This document shows, piece after piece, positions 1 through 12,345 of a DNA stretch of 64,000 nt (its first letter is position 1; each line of letters opens with the position of its first letter). The translations under genes and the position numbers were made by a program. A model generated the notes under the pieces. That model had not been told where the DNA came from and searched no databases. It was given only the letters and a program-made list of their open reading frames with translations. Origin of the DNA: Nymphaea colorata (lineage: Eukaryota > Streptophyta > Magnoliopsida > Nymphaeales > Nymphaeaceae); the NCBI RefSeq assembly GCF_008831285.2, contig NC_045146.1, forward strand, positions 3,252,001 to 3,316,000, given 5' to 3'.

Positions 1-757
1 TTGCTTTCGTTGGGTGTGGTTTGTCCGTTAGAGTGGTTTGCATGGTTTGGTGTGTTTGTGAGTGAGTTGAGAGTAATCTTTGTATCGCTCGCGTTTGTAC
101 TAGCCTGTAACCCCTGTAGTAATTTGTAGTAGGTTATTCCGTAGTTAGGTTGGGAAACTTAACCCTGTGTAACTCTGTCCTAGGGATTTTTGCGCCGGGG
201 TTTGTCCGGCCGGGTAGATTATTTGTATTCAATTTTACTTAGGAATTTTGGTTTTTAGGTAGTACTCAAGTCGGTCTTGGCAGTAGGAGCGTCTTGGTTG
301 GGAAATTCTGACCTAATCGGGACGAGTCCTAACACCGCACCACCAGTCTGCCACCGTCGCTGCTCCTAAAACAGATATTGAAATAACACGTAAGGGTTTC
401 TCTTTACTTGTGGATGCCAACAGACACCATCGCCACTGCCACCGTCACCGCATCGCCGTTGCTAACCTGCCACAGTCGAGGTCTTTTGCTCCTTGCTTTG
501 CCGTAGAGGTTTGAGATCCATCTCTGTTATATGCCCAACAATGTGATGTGGTATAAATATAAATGCATATTCCTTTCTTCTTCTTGTATCCTCAAGTATA
601 CTAAAGTCTGCATACTAAAGTCTGCTTATAAGTTATAAGTAACTTCAGGTGTTGACAGCACAGTAGATGACTGGATAATGTTCTAATGTGCTTTCAAGTG
701 TCTCAATTTCTTACTACTTGCTAGCTTTCTTATATTAGTTGATCTGATTGATTACAG

Positions 758-911
758 GTCGTTACTTGTGGAAACGTTCCCTTGGGATCATCATTCCAAC
801 AAATCCCTAGGTGTGTCTATACTTCAACAAGCTTATGTGGGTATAGAGGCTGGGATTCCAAAGCTGCTAATGCTAAGCATCGTCGCTTTACTCGGGGACT
901 TAGATCTTTAG
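758..911 (+). other. Exon-like open segment, unrecognised
   Basis: A pyrimidine-containing acceptor (gattacag) precedes position 758. From there one frame reads open for about 50 codons (SLLVETFPWDHHSNKSLGVS...) up to a TAG at 909-911, and a second frame stays open to 1060. A possible donor (gag|gttggt) lies at 914. The composition is more coding-like than its surroundings, but I recognise no family and cannot choose the frame. It could be part of a gene starting left of the window. Confidence 0.22.
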
Positions 912-2122
912 AGGTTGGTTGTAGATTTTTATGCTTACCATGTTTACTGGATTCAAAAACTATTATCCTTTCCCAATTTAAACTCTCATGGTTTTTTGTC
1001 AGACAAGTACAATGTCTGCTTCTTTTTCAGTTCTTCTGCATTCTTCACATTGCTTTTTGAACACAAGCCGCTGAAAGTGTAACGTGTGGGTGACTTTTTA
1101 TTGCTTTCAGTTGAGAACTTGTATCCCATTGAATTTGTGAGGAAGCAATTCCTATACTACATTTTTGTATTTTGGCATGTAACATGAAGTCACTTTTCAG
1201 GTTTTTCATGCCCTTTTCTTTCCCCTCAAAACAAGAATATCTGTTTGCAGGGATGTCTACAAGGTGCATGGTCATTGTGGAGAGAAAAAATATCAGTGTC
1301 TGAGAAATGAATGCAGTAGCCATTTATCTACGGGATTGTGTACTTTCATAGGATTTTTTTCTTCCATCTTAAAGACCTGTTATTAGGCTGCTTAGGAGAT
1401 ATGTGACATAATTGAGCTTGTCTGAAACCAATGATGTCAAATTCTTCTTTTGTGTACCTTTCTATAATTATTTAATGAATTGAACACTATAAGATTTAAG
1501 TGCTTCCAACGGAACTTATTATGTCTTATTGTTTTTTCGCTCTCATAGATGGCTGTTTGCAATGTTAAAATGACAGTATCAGCAGTATCGGTTTGCTAAC
1601 CAATACCATGTATTGACCAATATGTGTCGATACATACCAGCCCATAATGGGTAAAAACGAAAACCTAAATTGGGCTTATATAATGTGGACAAGGGGCCAA
1701 TAAAACATACTGTTGATACCAGCCATTATGCTCCAATGTGGAGTTATATTAATAACATTGGTCATTTGAAATAGAACTACATTATTGCATTTGTTGGGAA
1801 TGAGGTTGCTTTGTTGCAAGGGCTTTATTTGTCATATAACTAAAGCTATTCATTGCTTTAATTGTAGTGAGCAAAGTTAGATTCCATTAGATCATCTTGT
1901 CTTTTGGCACCTGTTGAGAAGTTGATTGCATTAACTTTTATCGCAAAGTTGCTCAATACAACTATGATATAACTAAATTTTTGTTACAGTACATACAAAA
2001 TTTATGATGAATGACTAGTTTGAATGCTGTTTGGACTATTGTTTTTGGGTCAGATATTAGAATTCGACCCTCACGATATATGAATGTTTCTTGGTAATCA
2101 GTTTCATCTGCTTTTGCTGCAG

Positions 2123-2203
2123 AACAAAGCAGCTACCACCGTACATTGACAGTTTTCGGCAGAATCCAAAGATCCTTGGTTGGAAGCGAATTGATTCCCA
2201 AAG
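2123..2203 (+). other. Exon-like 81-bp segment, unrecognised
   Basis: The segment is bounded by an acceptor (tttgctgcag) and a donor (cccaaag|gtctg). One frame reads KQLPPYIDSFRQNPKILGW and continues to the donor without a stop, which looks like genuine protein sequence. I do not recognise the family. It may be a penultimate exon of the same unknown + strand gene as the 758-911 segment, or a captured or pseudogenic exon. Confidence 0.28.
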
Positions 2204-2538
2204 GTCTGTTGTCCACATGCATTTGCTTCATGGGTTTAGGACCTAGGCAGGTCTATATGTGTTGCTATGAATGTATATACATTTGGCATGCACTTCTATG
2301 TTTTCAATGTCTAAAATTTATAACTTGTAAAAGCCTCTTGTTTATGGGAAGGTTATTGAATAAAATCAAATCAGATTAGGGACGGCTACTGAATGATTTC
2401 GTACACATGATGTCATATGAATCTTGTTAGCTTTTTCTTCAGCTCAAGAGTTGAATCATTTCATGTGTTTAGGTTGTTTGGATTTCATTCAAATAGTAAG
2501 TCATGTCTTCCAGCCTTGGGAATGAAGAATATTGTCTG

Positions 2539-3003
2539 ATGGCAGATATGGGGGAGAATGAATCTTTTTCATCTACTGAAAAAGAAGTTGAATCCAAGAG
2601 GAAAAGAACTTCAATAGTATGAAATGACTTCAGATTAGTGCAATTTAAGGGAAAAGAATTTGTGAAATACAACCATTGTGATGAACGATTAGGCGGACAT
2701 AGTTCCAATGGTACAAGCCACTTAAAACAACATAGAGATAAATGTGTCTAAAAAACAAATAATTGATGGAAAACAATGAACTTTGTCATTTGGAGTTAAT
2801 GAATCTGGTGCCACTTCTTTATGTCTATATAAATTTGATATAGAAACTATAAGAAAATGTATGGCTAAGTGTACAATAATGCATGCACTTCCTTTCAATT
2901 TTGCATAATATGAATATCATAATGATCTTCTAAAGGCTTGCAATTCAAGGTTTGTTCCATTTTTTAGAAAAACACTTACAAAAGAGGTTCAGTCCATGTT
3001 CAG
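2539..3003 (+). pseudogene. Decayed hAT transposase, BED zinc-finger N-terminus
   Basis: Reading + from the ATG at 2539 gives an acidic, lysine-rich leader (MADMGENESFSSTEKEV...). A degenerate BED finger follows: a nonsense codon falls just after TSIV, then NDF, a degraded first Cys pair, and GTSHLKQHRDKC with the distal His/Cys ligands. Further on, KFDIETIRKCMAKCTIMHALPFNFA...LLKACNSRFVPFF...TLTKEV resembles the post-BED block of plant RICESLEEPER/Ac-like hAT transposases. At least three in-frame stops and a frame change show it is dead. The catalytic RNase-H-fold part is missing or unrecognisable downstream. Confidence 0.6.
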
Positions 3004-5284
<2,281 letters not shown>

Positions 5285-5292
5285 GTTCATGA

Positions 5293-5860
5293 ACTACGTA
5301 ACATGGGTACTGCTCTGAAAGAGCAGTAACGGCACCGTACCAGTACGGGTGCGGGGGTACTCCGTTGACCACACATGTACCCGGGGTCGAGTCCGACCAT
5401 TTTCAGACTTGGTCAAAGTTGACCGAGTCCCAAATTGTCCGCTTTCAGTTTTTAATGTGTTTTACATTTTAACGTTTTTTTTTTCATTTTTCATGTTAAA
5501 AATATTGAAACCCATCAAAGTCTTCCATCGATGGTTCTTTCTCTTCGTCTTCTTCGTCTTCACTGATAGACTTCGTCTTCACCGATAGACTTTGTTTTCT
5601 TCGCCTTCACCGATAGAGATCGACGACGAGAGGCGAACAGCGAGTGGCAAACGACAAGCCTCGAAGGGCGATATGACTCGACGGTTCTGCTTCTTTCTCT
5701 TCGGGGAGCTCTTTTTTTTTTTTTGCTCAGTTTTAAGGGTTTTGTGAAGATCGAGCTCCTTTCTTCGTTTTTTGTGCTTCCGTTTTCTCATATGTGCCTT
5801 TCTAATCATTGTTGACCACTTGATCGAGCAACTTTATTTATGTGTATGTTATTCTGTTTG

Positions 5861-5906
<46 letters not shown>

Positions 5907-5930
5907 AGACACACACACACACACTGCATA
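5293..5930. mobile_element. Probable hAT-type non-autonomous element, TSD gttcatga
   Basis: The same 8-mer gttcatga flanks the segment at 5285-5292 and 5931-5938 (the match extends to a ninth base). The left end (ctacgtaacatgggtac) resembles the left ends of the elements at 7226 and 46259. The interior follows the family plan: a GC-rich start (ggtgcggggg, ttgaccgag), a T-rich block, a first-exon-like GC-rich block near 5580-5700, a TA tract (about 5862-5898), an AC tract and the end. The right terminus (AC repeat then tgcata) does not show a good inverted repeat, so the boundary rests mainly on the duplication. Confidence 0.45.
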
Positions 5931-6291
5931 GTTCATGAAGTATAAACCAGCTATTCAAGCCCTTTGAGTGAACTAGGTGAATTGTACTGAGATTTACTTT
6001 AGCCCTTGGGTTTTTTAGCCTGTAATACTGGGTCACTTAACGGGAGTTTAATACCTTTTCTGCAGCTTTCTTCTCCCTTTAAGAATCTTTTTTTTGCTTC
6101 TTTAAATCATAATACACTCTACATAAAGTAATACATCAATGCCATGTTCAATGAAATTTGCTCACTCTAACGTGATGATGAAAATGTAGTATTTTAAAGT
6201 GATTTTGTTTCTTCAATTTGACAATATCATGTTCTTCTTCTCATAACTTAAATCATGAAATTTATAACTAGCTGGACATGGACGTCAACAC

Positions 6292-6994
6292 CAATGTTGT
6301 AAAAGGTGTAGCGTAACGCGTATACCTATATGACATATCGTAACATATCGTAAACGTAGCGTAGTGTATCATAAAATTAATTTTAAATTTAAAAATATTT
6401 AAAAATGAAAAAAAGAAAAAAATCATAAAAAATCTGAAAAAATAAACAAAAAAACAGAAATAAAAAAATGTATTCAATATAAAAAAGAACATCAGACATA
6501 AGGAACATTCATGGGTATCAACAACACATTCAAAATAAGAAGTCAGAGATTCAAAATAACATAATAAGCATCTCTCGCAATTTTAAACTTGAAAATTTTA
6601 TAGAATCTTAGGACTTAGGGTCTTATGCCTTAGACTACATCACAATTTCATAAGTTTAAAACATATAATCATCTTTCATGATTCAACGATAATTTCTCCC
6701 AAATCGATGAATCCTTCGTGATTTTTGATGAAAATGGGCAAAATCTCTCCCTCCCATATCTCTTGGAGTATATACATAAGAAGAGAGGGAGAAGTGTTTA
6801 AACTTTAAAACATAGCGCAAAAGGGGGGCATCGGGCCCCCTTTTTGTGTTTTTCCCTGTATCATACAGTACAGGCAATATGCTTATAATACACAAGCGTA
6901 TCGTGTATCTTAAGCATACCATATAGGTTTTCTAAACCTATACGGTACGTATCATACGATACGCATTGCGTATCGTACGATACAAATAACATTG
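6292..6994. mobile_element. Non-autonomous hAT element (703 bp), TSD gtcaacac
   Basis: A perfect 8-bp target duplication gtcaacac lies at 6284-6291 and 6995-7002. The termini form an inverted repeat beginning CAATGTTGTAAAAGG on the left and ending ATAACATTG on the right. An 8-bp duplication with CA-starting termini is characteristic of the hAT superfamily. The interior is AT-rich with an inverted-repeat character near the ends (cgtatcgtacgatac). There is no transposase, so it would depend on an autonomous partner. A second copy of the same family lies at 31456-37467 and is split by a Copia element. Confidence 0.85.
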
Positions 6995-7225
6995 GTCAAC
7001 ACTCTTGGTAAAGAAAAGGGTGCAATGGGGGTGGCTTTTCATTTTTTTCATATTCATTTTTTATTTTTTTTCAGTTTCATGTAGTGAAACACAAAAACAC
7101 AAATTAATAAAAATATACATTTTTGCAAATGGAAGAAAAATGCAAATCAAAGATTCCATGGAAATGCAGTGCAAGTTAATTTTTTCATGGAAACTTTCCA
7201 TGAAAAACTTGCACTATGACAGCAC

Positions 7226-7647
7226 CTATGTCACATGGGTGCGGGTAAGGCGGTACGGGTTCAGACACGACAAATTTGAAAATTGTGGGTACATGAGTAC
7301 GAAAATTTTATATTTTAAAAATGAAAAAATGAAAAAAAAGCATTAATAGTTCATAGTTTGTGTTATTATATTTTAAAAAATGAAAAAATGAAAAAAAAAA
7401 CATTAATAGTTCACACTTTGTGTTATAATCCATAAAATTCTTAAAATTAAAGAAAAATGGGAGGAAAATATAGAATCTTAGTGGAAGGGAAATGTAAAAG
7501 AAGGGTAAAATCAAAATTATAGAAAAATTAAGTTTGAAAATATAACTTTAAATGTTTTAAAATGCAGCCGTACCCACATACTCGTATCATCGTACCCACA
7601 AACCCACATGGGTACTTGGGCAAATTACACGTACCCGTGTCATATAG
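7226..7647. mobile_element. Miniature hAT-type element (422 bp)
   Basis: The left terminus CTATGTCACATGGGTGCGG and the reverse complement of the right terminus, CTATATGACACGGGTACG, form an imperfect inverted repeat. The flanking octamers are gacagcac (7218-7225) and gacaggac (7648-7655), seven of eight identical, consistent with an old hAT duplication. The inside is AT-rich and holds a local duplication of an aaaatgaaaaaatg/cattaatagttca unit (7310-7430). No coding capacity. Confidence 0.6.
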
Positions 7648-7826
7648 GACAGGACATAGTAGAATTATTCTCTACCTTGGAGCTCTTCCTCTGTTCCTCA
7701 TAGTAGAGTTACTGCAGATCCTTTCACAAGTCTCATAAGTCATACCTATAATATATTTCTGTAGCGGCAGCAATATTGGCGAGAGCAAAAGTTCTTTCCT
7801 TACTAACCTTAGTCCCACCTTAAAGA

Positions 7827-8715
7827 TAAGTCTGGGCACCGGGCCGGGTCACCGCCGGGTACCCGATACCCAGCCCGACTCGGGCTCGGGTCCGGGCCCA
7901 ACAAAAATGGTTATCGGGCTGGCCCAGCCTAGCCCGGTGCTTTAATGGGTCGGGCTCGGGCTTGAAATTCTGCCCATCGATGACCCGAAAAGCCCAATAA
8001 CTAAAAGAAAGATTTTTTTTTTCAAAGATTTGGGACTTAGGGTTTCATTTTTTCAGCCCCGATGCTCTGCCGTTCTCCTCTATGGCTCTGCGAGATGGCA
8101 AGTTTGCGATTGCTACATCCTGTCCTCCCTCGCCGCTGCCATCACTGCCTCGCCATCACCGGTAAGGCCGTCATTGCCTCTCCAATCGCCAAAAAGCTTG
8201 GGGGAACCTTCAACAACGCCAAGCTGCCTTGCCCAACCCTTTCCAACCACGGCCCTCATTCAGGCGGCCTCATCCTTGATCACAAGGCCAGCCATGTCGC
8301 TGGTGGTCCGACCAGAATGGAGAACGCGAAAATAGCTGTTATCCAGTTCCAGATTTCACCACCGAAAAATGATATTGGGCAGAGCATCGTCGTCTCAGAT
8401 TATACTCAAATGGAGGATTCCCAAACAGTCTCTGATTAAAAAGATCAAAGCTACTCATTGCAATGACTTGTTGATCCAAAATAGCATCCTCATTCCTCTG
8501 CGACGCAGTCACCAATCTCTCGCTGCACTTCTGATTAAGCATTTCCGTGAGGAAAAATTCGGGTTCGCCGGTGAAGGAAATTTTCGTTGGGGAAGAAAAT
8601 GTGGTGAAGATAACGGGTCGAAAAAAGCGTCGGGTCTCAGGCATAAAATCAAGCCCGAGGCCCGGTAATTCTATTGGTTCAGCCCGAAGCCCGGCCCGAA
8701 CGATGCCCAGCCCTA
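7827..8715 (+). mobile_element. Non-autonomous hAT element carrying a host gene fragment (889 bp)
   Basis: The octamer cttaaaga occurs immediately outside both ends (7819-7826 and 8716-8723). The termini are imperfect inverted repeats: TAAGTCTGGGCACCGGG on the left, and TAGGGCTGGGCATCG as the reverse complement of the right. This matches hAT rules (8-bp duplication, short inverted repeats). Both subterminal regions are GC-rich and repetitive (gggctcggg, gcccgag motifs). There is no transposase. Instead the centre (8188-8537) matches the chaperonin gene CCT4. It is inserted in a Copia LTR, which gives clean boundaries. Confidence 0.82.
8188..8537 (+). pseudogene. CCT4: Captured fragment of CCT4 (TCP-1 delta)
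   Basis: The + strand reads AKKLGGTFNNAKL, then GLILDHKASHVAGGPTRMEN, AKIAVIQFQISPPKNDI and QSIVVSDYTQM. These are highly characteristic of the apical domain of the cytosolic chaperonin subunit CCT delta. After a short deletion and frame change it continues KKIKATHCNDLLIQNSIL. A second frame change follows, and then the CDAVTNLSLHF block. About 115 codons are represented without an intron, with at least two frameshifts and a TAA at 8437. It encodes no chaperonin, because the ATP-binding equatorial parts are absent. Family identity comes from recognised conserved blocks; whether the source was a genomic exon or a processed copy is not decided. Confidence 0.8.
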
Positions 8716-8878
8716 CTTAAAGAGTGATTAGGCAGAATTAAAAGTTTACAAAAATAGTCCAGAAAAGATGAATAAATACTAAAGAGTGCCTGGACTAAAA
8801 AGAAACGTATAAAACTTCTTAAAAATGCCATTAAACACCCACACTCCTAAAACTAACATTATTTCTCAACATTCCCCC

Positions 8879-9142
8879 TCAAGCTGGAGCATAAATATCT
8901 ATCATGCTCAGCTTATTACAACAATTAGAAAAATCTTCAATTGGAGGAGGCTTCGTAAGGATATCAACTGTCTGATCTTCTGAAGAAACATGGAATGTGG
9001 ATATTATTCCCTCCTGCACTAAATCTTTGATAAACTCGAGAGCATATAAAACTTGTGTGAGAATAAGAGAATTAGATAACCTCACACCTCCACTGCAAAT
9101 AATGGGAGATGGTATGCCATCGGCAATGCCTAGGCTGAGCAA
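8879..9142 (-). pseudogene. Copia pol C-terminus (RNase H tail), fragment
   Basis: The - strand gives YALEFIKDLVQEGIISTFHV, then SSEDQTVDILTK, and ends [14 protein letters not shown] next to the PPT. The last 40 residues are nearly those of the Copia at 32106-37445 ([20 protein letters not shown]...[12 protein letters not shown]), so the two belong to related lineages. The preceding RNase H and RT are deleted. Residues upstream of about 9060 belong to a different or degraded sequence. Confidence 0.75.
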
Positions 9143-10221
9143 ACCTGGTCATAGAAGAAAAAAGGTATGCTCCGCTAAAAAAATGTCTCGAGGCTCCTAC
9201 AGTAGATAAGGCCGAATTGCCCACTATAGTAGAGGCAGAAGACAGATTCTGAAGTTCTCTAAGACATAATTTAATCATACTCTGTTTTACTTTGGTTCAG
9301 TGAGAAAGAATGAGCAAAGATCTTGGTGCTTCTTCCCTGAGTGCATGTATTCGATCATCTATGTATACCCCAACACCCTTCTACTAGATGTCCCTGACTC
9401 AGATAGATTCATATCTGAAAGAGGCTGACAATAAGTTGAAAGAGGCTGAGATTTGTACAAGTTATATGTTTCGTCACCACTTTGTGAAAAATCGTTAGGT
9501 ATGAATATGTCAGATACTTGTGACTCGATTGGTAAAATAGTATCTCTCTCCAAAAAAACATGTTTTTTTTTACCGGTGCACAAAGAAAATATCTTGTTCC
9601 GAATGAACGAGATATGGAGGAATTGTCCATATGTAAGATCATAATTATCGATGCGGGTCTTTTCCGCATAAAATGGGAATCTTTTGTTAGAACAGAAGCA
9701 AAAGTGATGTGGATTATTCAATAATCGAAGTGGATTTGCTTTATAAAAAAGAAGTTTTCAATGAACAGCCAATTGTCCCTATTGTGGGATATCATTGAGA
9801 AGTCTCGTCTTCCTGCAGTAAGTACATTGGAACCTGCCAAAACCACTTCGTCCTGTACCTCTCCCCCAAATGTTAGGAGAAGTTCCTTGCCCTCCTCATC
9901 CTGACACAGCGAGGGGAGATGCATGAGTACCAAAAGTAGGCTAAGGGTCAACCAAGCCAACACAAAGATCAGAAGATGCTGCGCAATATATATATATATA
10001 CACACACGTCTCCTGCAAGATTTTTCTAAAAACATCAGATCATGGACTCAGCAGATGTTTCACGCAGACCCATATCAATCTACAACCACCACATATAACG
10101 TCCGACTTTTCTGTGTACTCAGAGCATAAGAACAGCAGATCATAGACATTCCACAGGATGCAACAGAATTTAATCAATAGACTTGATTCACACAAAAGAT
10201 AGACGACCATAGTAACCATAC
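9143..10221. other. Interior remnant of old Copia, unassigned
   Basis: On the - strand about 9359-9721 reads open for 120 codons, but I cannot place it in a pol domain. In-frame stops and local repeats suggest debris of the internal region. No host gene is visible. Confidence 0.35.
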
Positions 10222-10229
10222 CTGAAAAC

Positions 10230-11029
10230 CTAAGTCACCAGGGTGCACCCAAATTGATGTCTTACCAGTGTCAATGCGACGTGGGTGCGAGTGCGACCCA
10301 GATTCGCACCCAATACTGTCAATAGTAAGTCAGGTGTGGTCAAAATGAGTCGGTCTATTTTGGTATACTTTTTAGGGTTTTTTTGTTTTTATTTTCAACA
10401 AAATCGAGCACGACTCAAGACCTCGCTCCTTTGCCGCTGCTCCCTCTCTCTCCTGCGATCGTCCCTTCCACCGGCAGCAGCTTCTTCTCCATCCGGCGAC
10501 CGGCGTAGGCTGCGATCGTCTCTTCCAGCGGCATCAAATTAGTTCAGGTTTGAGCTAAGTGTTAATGAAAACCACACTTGCTTGATGGCTATTTTGGTTT
10601 CTGTGTATTGAGAAACATATATCATATATGTGTTAAATTGTTAATGCAGGGTCATCATTCATTGGTCTTCTTCTCCTGGTTTCACTGTTTCAGACTTTCA
10701 GTTATGCTACATTGAGAAAAATTGTCGAGTCTCTGCTGTTTCTTATTTATTTTGTTTTATATTGATGAAGTAAATATTTATTACCTTATTGTGATTGGTC
10801 TTATTATTCCCTTGTGTTATTCAATTGCATAATGCATGTGCATTTGTCCATTTATGATTGAGAGTGAACTATGGCACTATGTTTTTGTGGTTTATGCCTT
10901 ATGGACAATTTTTTTTCATATATATTATAATAATAATAAATTAATAATAATAATAATAATAATAATAAAATACTCTCATCCCACCGCCACACCTTAATTG
11001 TTTGGGATGTGCACTCTTAAATGACATAA
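10230..11029. mobile_element. hAT-type non-autonomous element (800 bp), TSD ctgaaaac
   Basis: A perfect 8-bp duplication ctgaaaac lies at 10222-10229 and 11030-11037. The left end is CTAAGTCACCAGGGTGCACC and the reverse complement of the right end is TTATGTCATTTAAGAGTGC. The element shares its plan and several motifs (gtgggtgcg, ttcgcaccca, gtgtggtcaaa; at the other end caccgccacacctta) with the element at 58230-59342. It contains a GC-rich 5'-UTR-like block at 10430-10545 and an AAT tract (10925-10970). It sits inside the interior of the old Copia. Confidence 0.75.
10925..10970. repeat. (AAT)n microsatellite
   Basis: Imperfect ATA/AAT trinucleotide tract inside the miniature element. The related element at 58230 has an equivalent shorter tract in the same relative place. 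Confidence 0.85.
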
Positions 11030-11256
11030 CTGAAAACCAATGAACACTACACAATAGTTATGCATTGTACTTCTTTATATTTGTGTGATTAGACTCCTCC
11101 TCCACATTTCTGGTCAAATGATGAGAACATCAAGAATTTAAAAAAGAAATACCAGAAATTAAGAAGGAATAGAAGTGACACAGGAAACGTGTAGAACCCA
11201 CCGAAAAAGAGACACACCCGTTGTTAGACGTTGAAGGCCGGCTCTATACCATACCA

Positions 11257-11424
11257 TGTAGCGACTCCAATATTGGAGACAACAAAAGTTTTCTTCTTAC
11301 TAAGCCTAATCCCCCTGTTAAAGAGGGATTAGGCAGAAATAAAAGTTTAAACATATAAAACTTCCTAAAAATTACATTAACTAGTAACTACCCATATGCC
11401 TAAAACTAATATTATTTCTTAACA
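11257..11424 (-). repeat. 5' LTR of old Copia
   Basis: This 168-bp LTR starts TGTAGCGACTCC and ends TTTCTTAACA on the + strand. It aligns along its length to the left LTR of the element (shared blocks caatattgg, gattaggcag, cctaaaacta), with a deletion of roughly 45 bp. The degenerate primer-binding site lies immediately to its left. Confidence 0.7.
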
Positions 11425-12117
11425 TTTTGAATACAAGAGCCCAAAGTGATGCCCAAATTTTTGTGGAGACATTTTATACGGACAAAAATGAGATTACATA
11501 ATGATGTGAGCAACAAATAATGTTTAAATAGTTACGAAATTTTAAACGATACGGCGTAATGGTGAGCTTGAAAAAAATAAGAAAAAAAGGTGAAAAAAAT
11601 ACGGTAAATTTTTAAAAATTTTATAAATTTAAAAATAAGAGAAAAATAAAATATGTGAAAAACTAATAACACAAACATCAAAAAATAAATAAATTTGTAA
11701 CAAATAAAAAAAAAACTATTTGCATTGAAAATTAAAAAAATAAAAAAATGTGAAAAAAACGTGTTAAAAACGGGTTAAAAATGCGTTTTTGGTTTTTAAT
11801 GTTTAAAAAAAACTGTTTTTTAAAGCTTTAAACAGTCATTTAATTTATCGCGTTTTATTGGAGGCTTTTTAAAAAAAACGTGTTTTATGTGACTCACTGC
11901 CTTAAACATAACTTTGAGCACATAAATAATTCTTAATTAAATGAAAATTAATAACGGAGTGTCCTTCTTACCGACTCATTTTTCATAGATTTCACTTCCT
12001 GGCCTCTCCGTCTCCGTCTCCATCTCCGTCTCTCTCTTGGTTCTTGGTGTCACTAATGGTGTTGGTTTAACAGATGCTGGAGAAGAGGTAGGGACATTCC
12101 TCTGTACGTAACTTCGT
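11425..12117 (+). promoter_or_regulatory. Upstream region and probable 5' UTR of PIG-T
   Basis: About 500 bp of extremely A/T-rich DNA (poly-A and poly-T blocks, 11550-11880) gives way at about 11990 to a CT-rich stretch (ctccgtctccgtctcc), typical of a plant 5' UTR, just before the PIG-T start codon. A tttaacag at 12066-12073 could be the acceptor of a small UTR intron. No distinct TATA box can be assigned with confidence. Confidence 0.4.
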
Positions 12118-12345
12118 ATGGCTGTTCGATGTCGGTTTTCCTTCGTTGTCTCCTCTATATTCTTCCTTCTCCTCTCCTGCTGCCTCCTGGCAGCATTGAA
12201 GGAAGAGGAGTTCACAGAGGAGTTGCTGCTTCGTCCCCTGAGGGACCAGAAGGTCTTGGCTCATTTCCATTTCACCAGCCGTGTTCCTCTTGCTCAGGAC
12301 TATGGTCACCATCATCGCCTCTTCCCTAAAGCAATATATCAATTG
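12118..12345 (+). CDS. PIGT: PIG-T exon 1
   Basis: Encodes residues 1-76: a hydrophobic signal peptide ([18 protein letters not shown]) and the family's [26 protein letters not shown] and LFPKAIYQL blocks. The donor is TTG|gtatgc. The ATG at 12118 is the first that gives the signal peptide in frame. Confidence 0.92.

Larger units (their letters stand above)
1..2538. other. Unassigned stretch with exon-like pieces
   Basis: No complete gene can be supported here. The first 340 bases look like the 3' part of a repeat or LTR ending in cctaaca at about 335, but no partner copy or target duplication is visible. Two exon-like islands on the + strand (758-911 and 2123-2203) are listed separately. 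The rest is AT-rich intron-like DNA. Confidence 0.3.
7760..8871 (-). repeat. 3' LTR of old Copia, split by a hAT element
   Basis: LTR sequence runs 7760-7826 and resumes at 8724-8871. The break is exactly a hAT insertion with an 8-bp duplication. Removing the insertion gives an LTR of about 215 bp that aligns with the copy at 11257-11424. The segment continues directly into a PPT and the C-terminal pol codons. Confidence 0.7.
7760..11424 (-). mobile_element. Old, internally deleted Copia element
   Basis: Two related LTR copies, beginning TGTAGCG and ending TTAACA or TCAACA as written on the + strand, bound the element. The left one is interrupted by a hAT insertion. Next to the left LTR is a PPT (ccccctcaag on the + strand). 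Next to the right LTR is a degenerate initiator-Met primer site (gctctataccatacca). The element is therefore in - orientation. Only about 2.4 kb of interior is left, including the RNase-H C-terminus at 8879-9142. The LTRs differ by many substitutions and a deletion of about 45 bp. The five bases flanking the two ends (atttc, ttttg) do not match, which fits great age. Confidence 0.75.

Noticed and set aside
5579-5809. Lysine/arginine-rich 76-codon - strand frame
   Set aside because: Low-complexity translation of a CT-rich block within a miniature element.
8879-9142. Separate host gene on the - strand
   Set aside because: The C-terminal 40 residues are Copia RNase H tail next to a PPT and LTR.
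7755-11429. Target duplication for the old Copia (atttc / ttttg)
   Set aside because: The pentamers differ at two positions, so it is not used as evidence.
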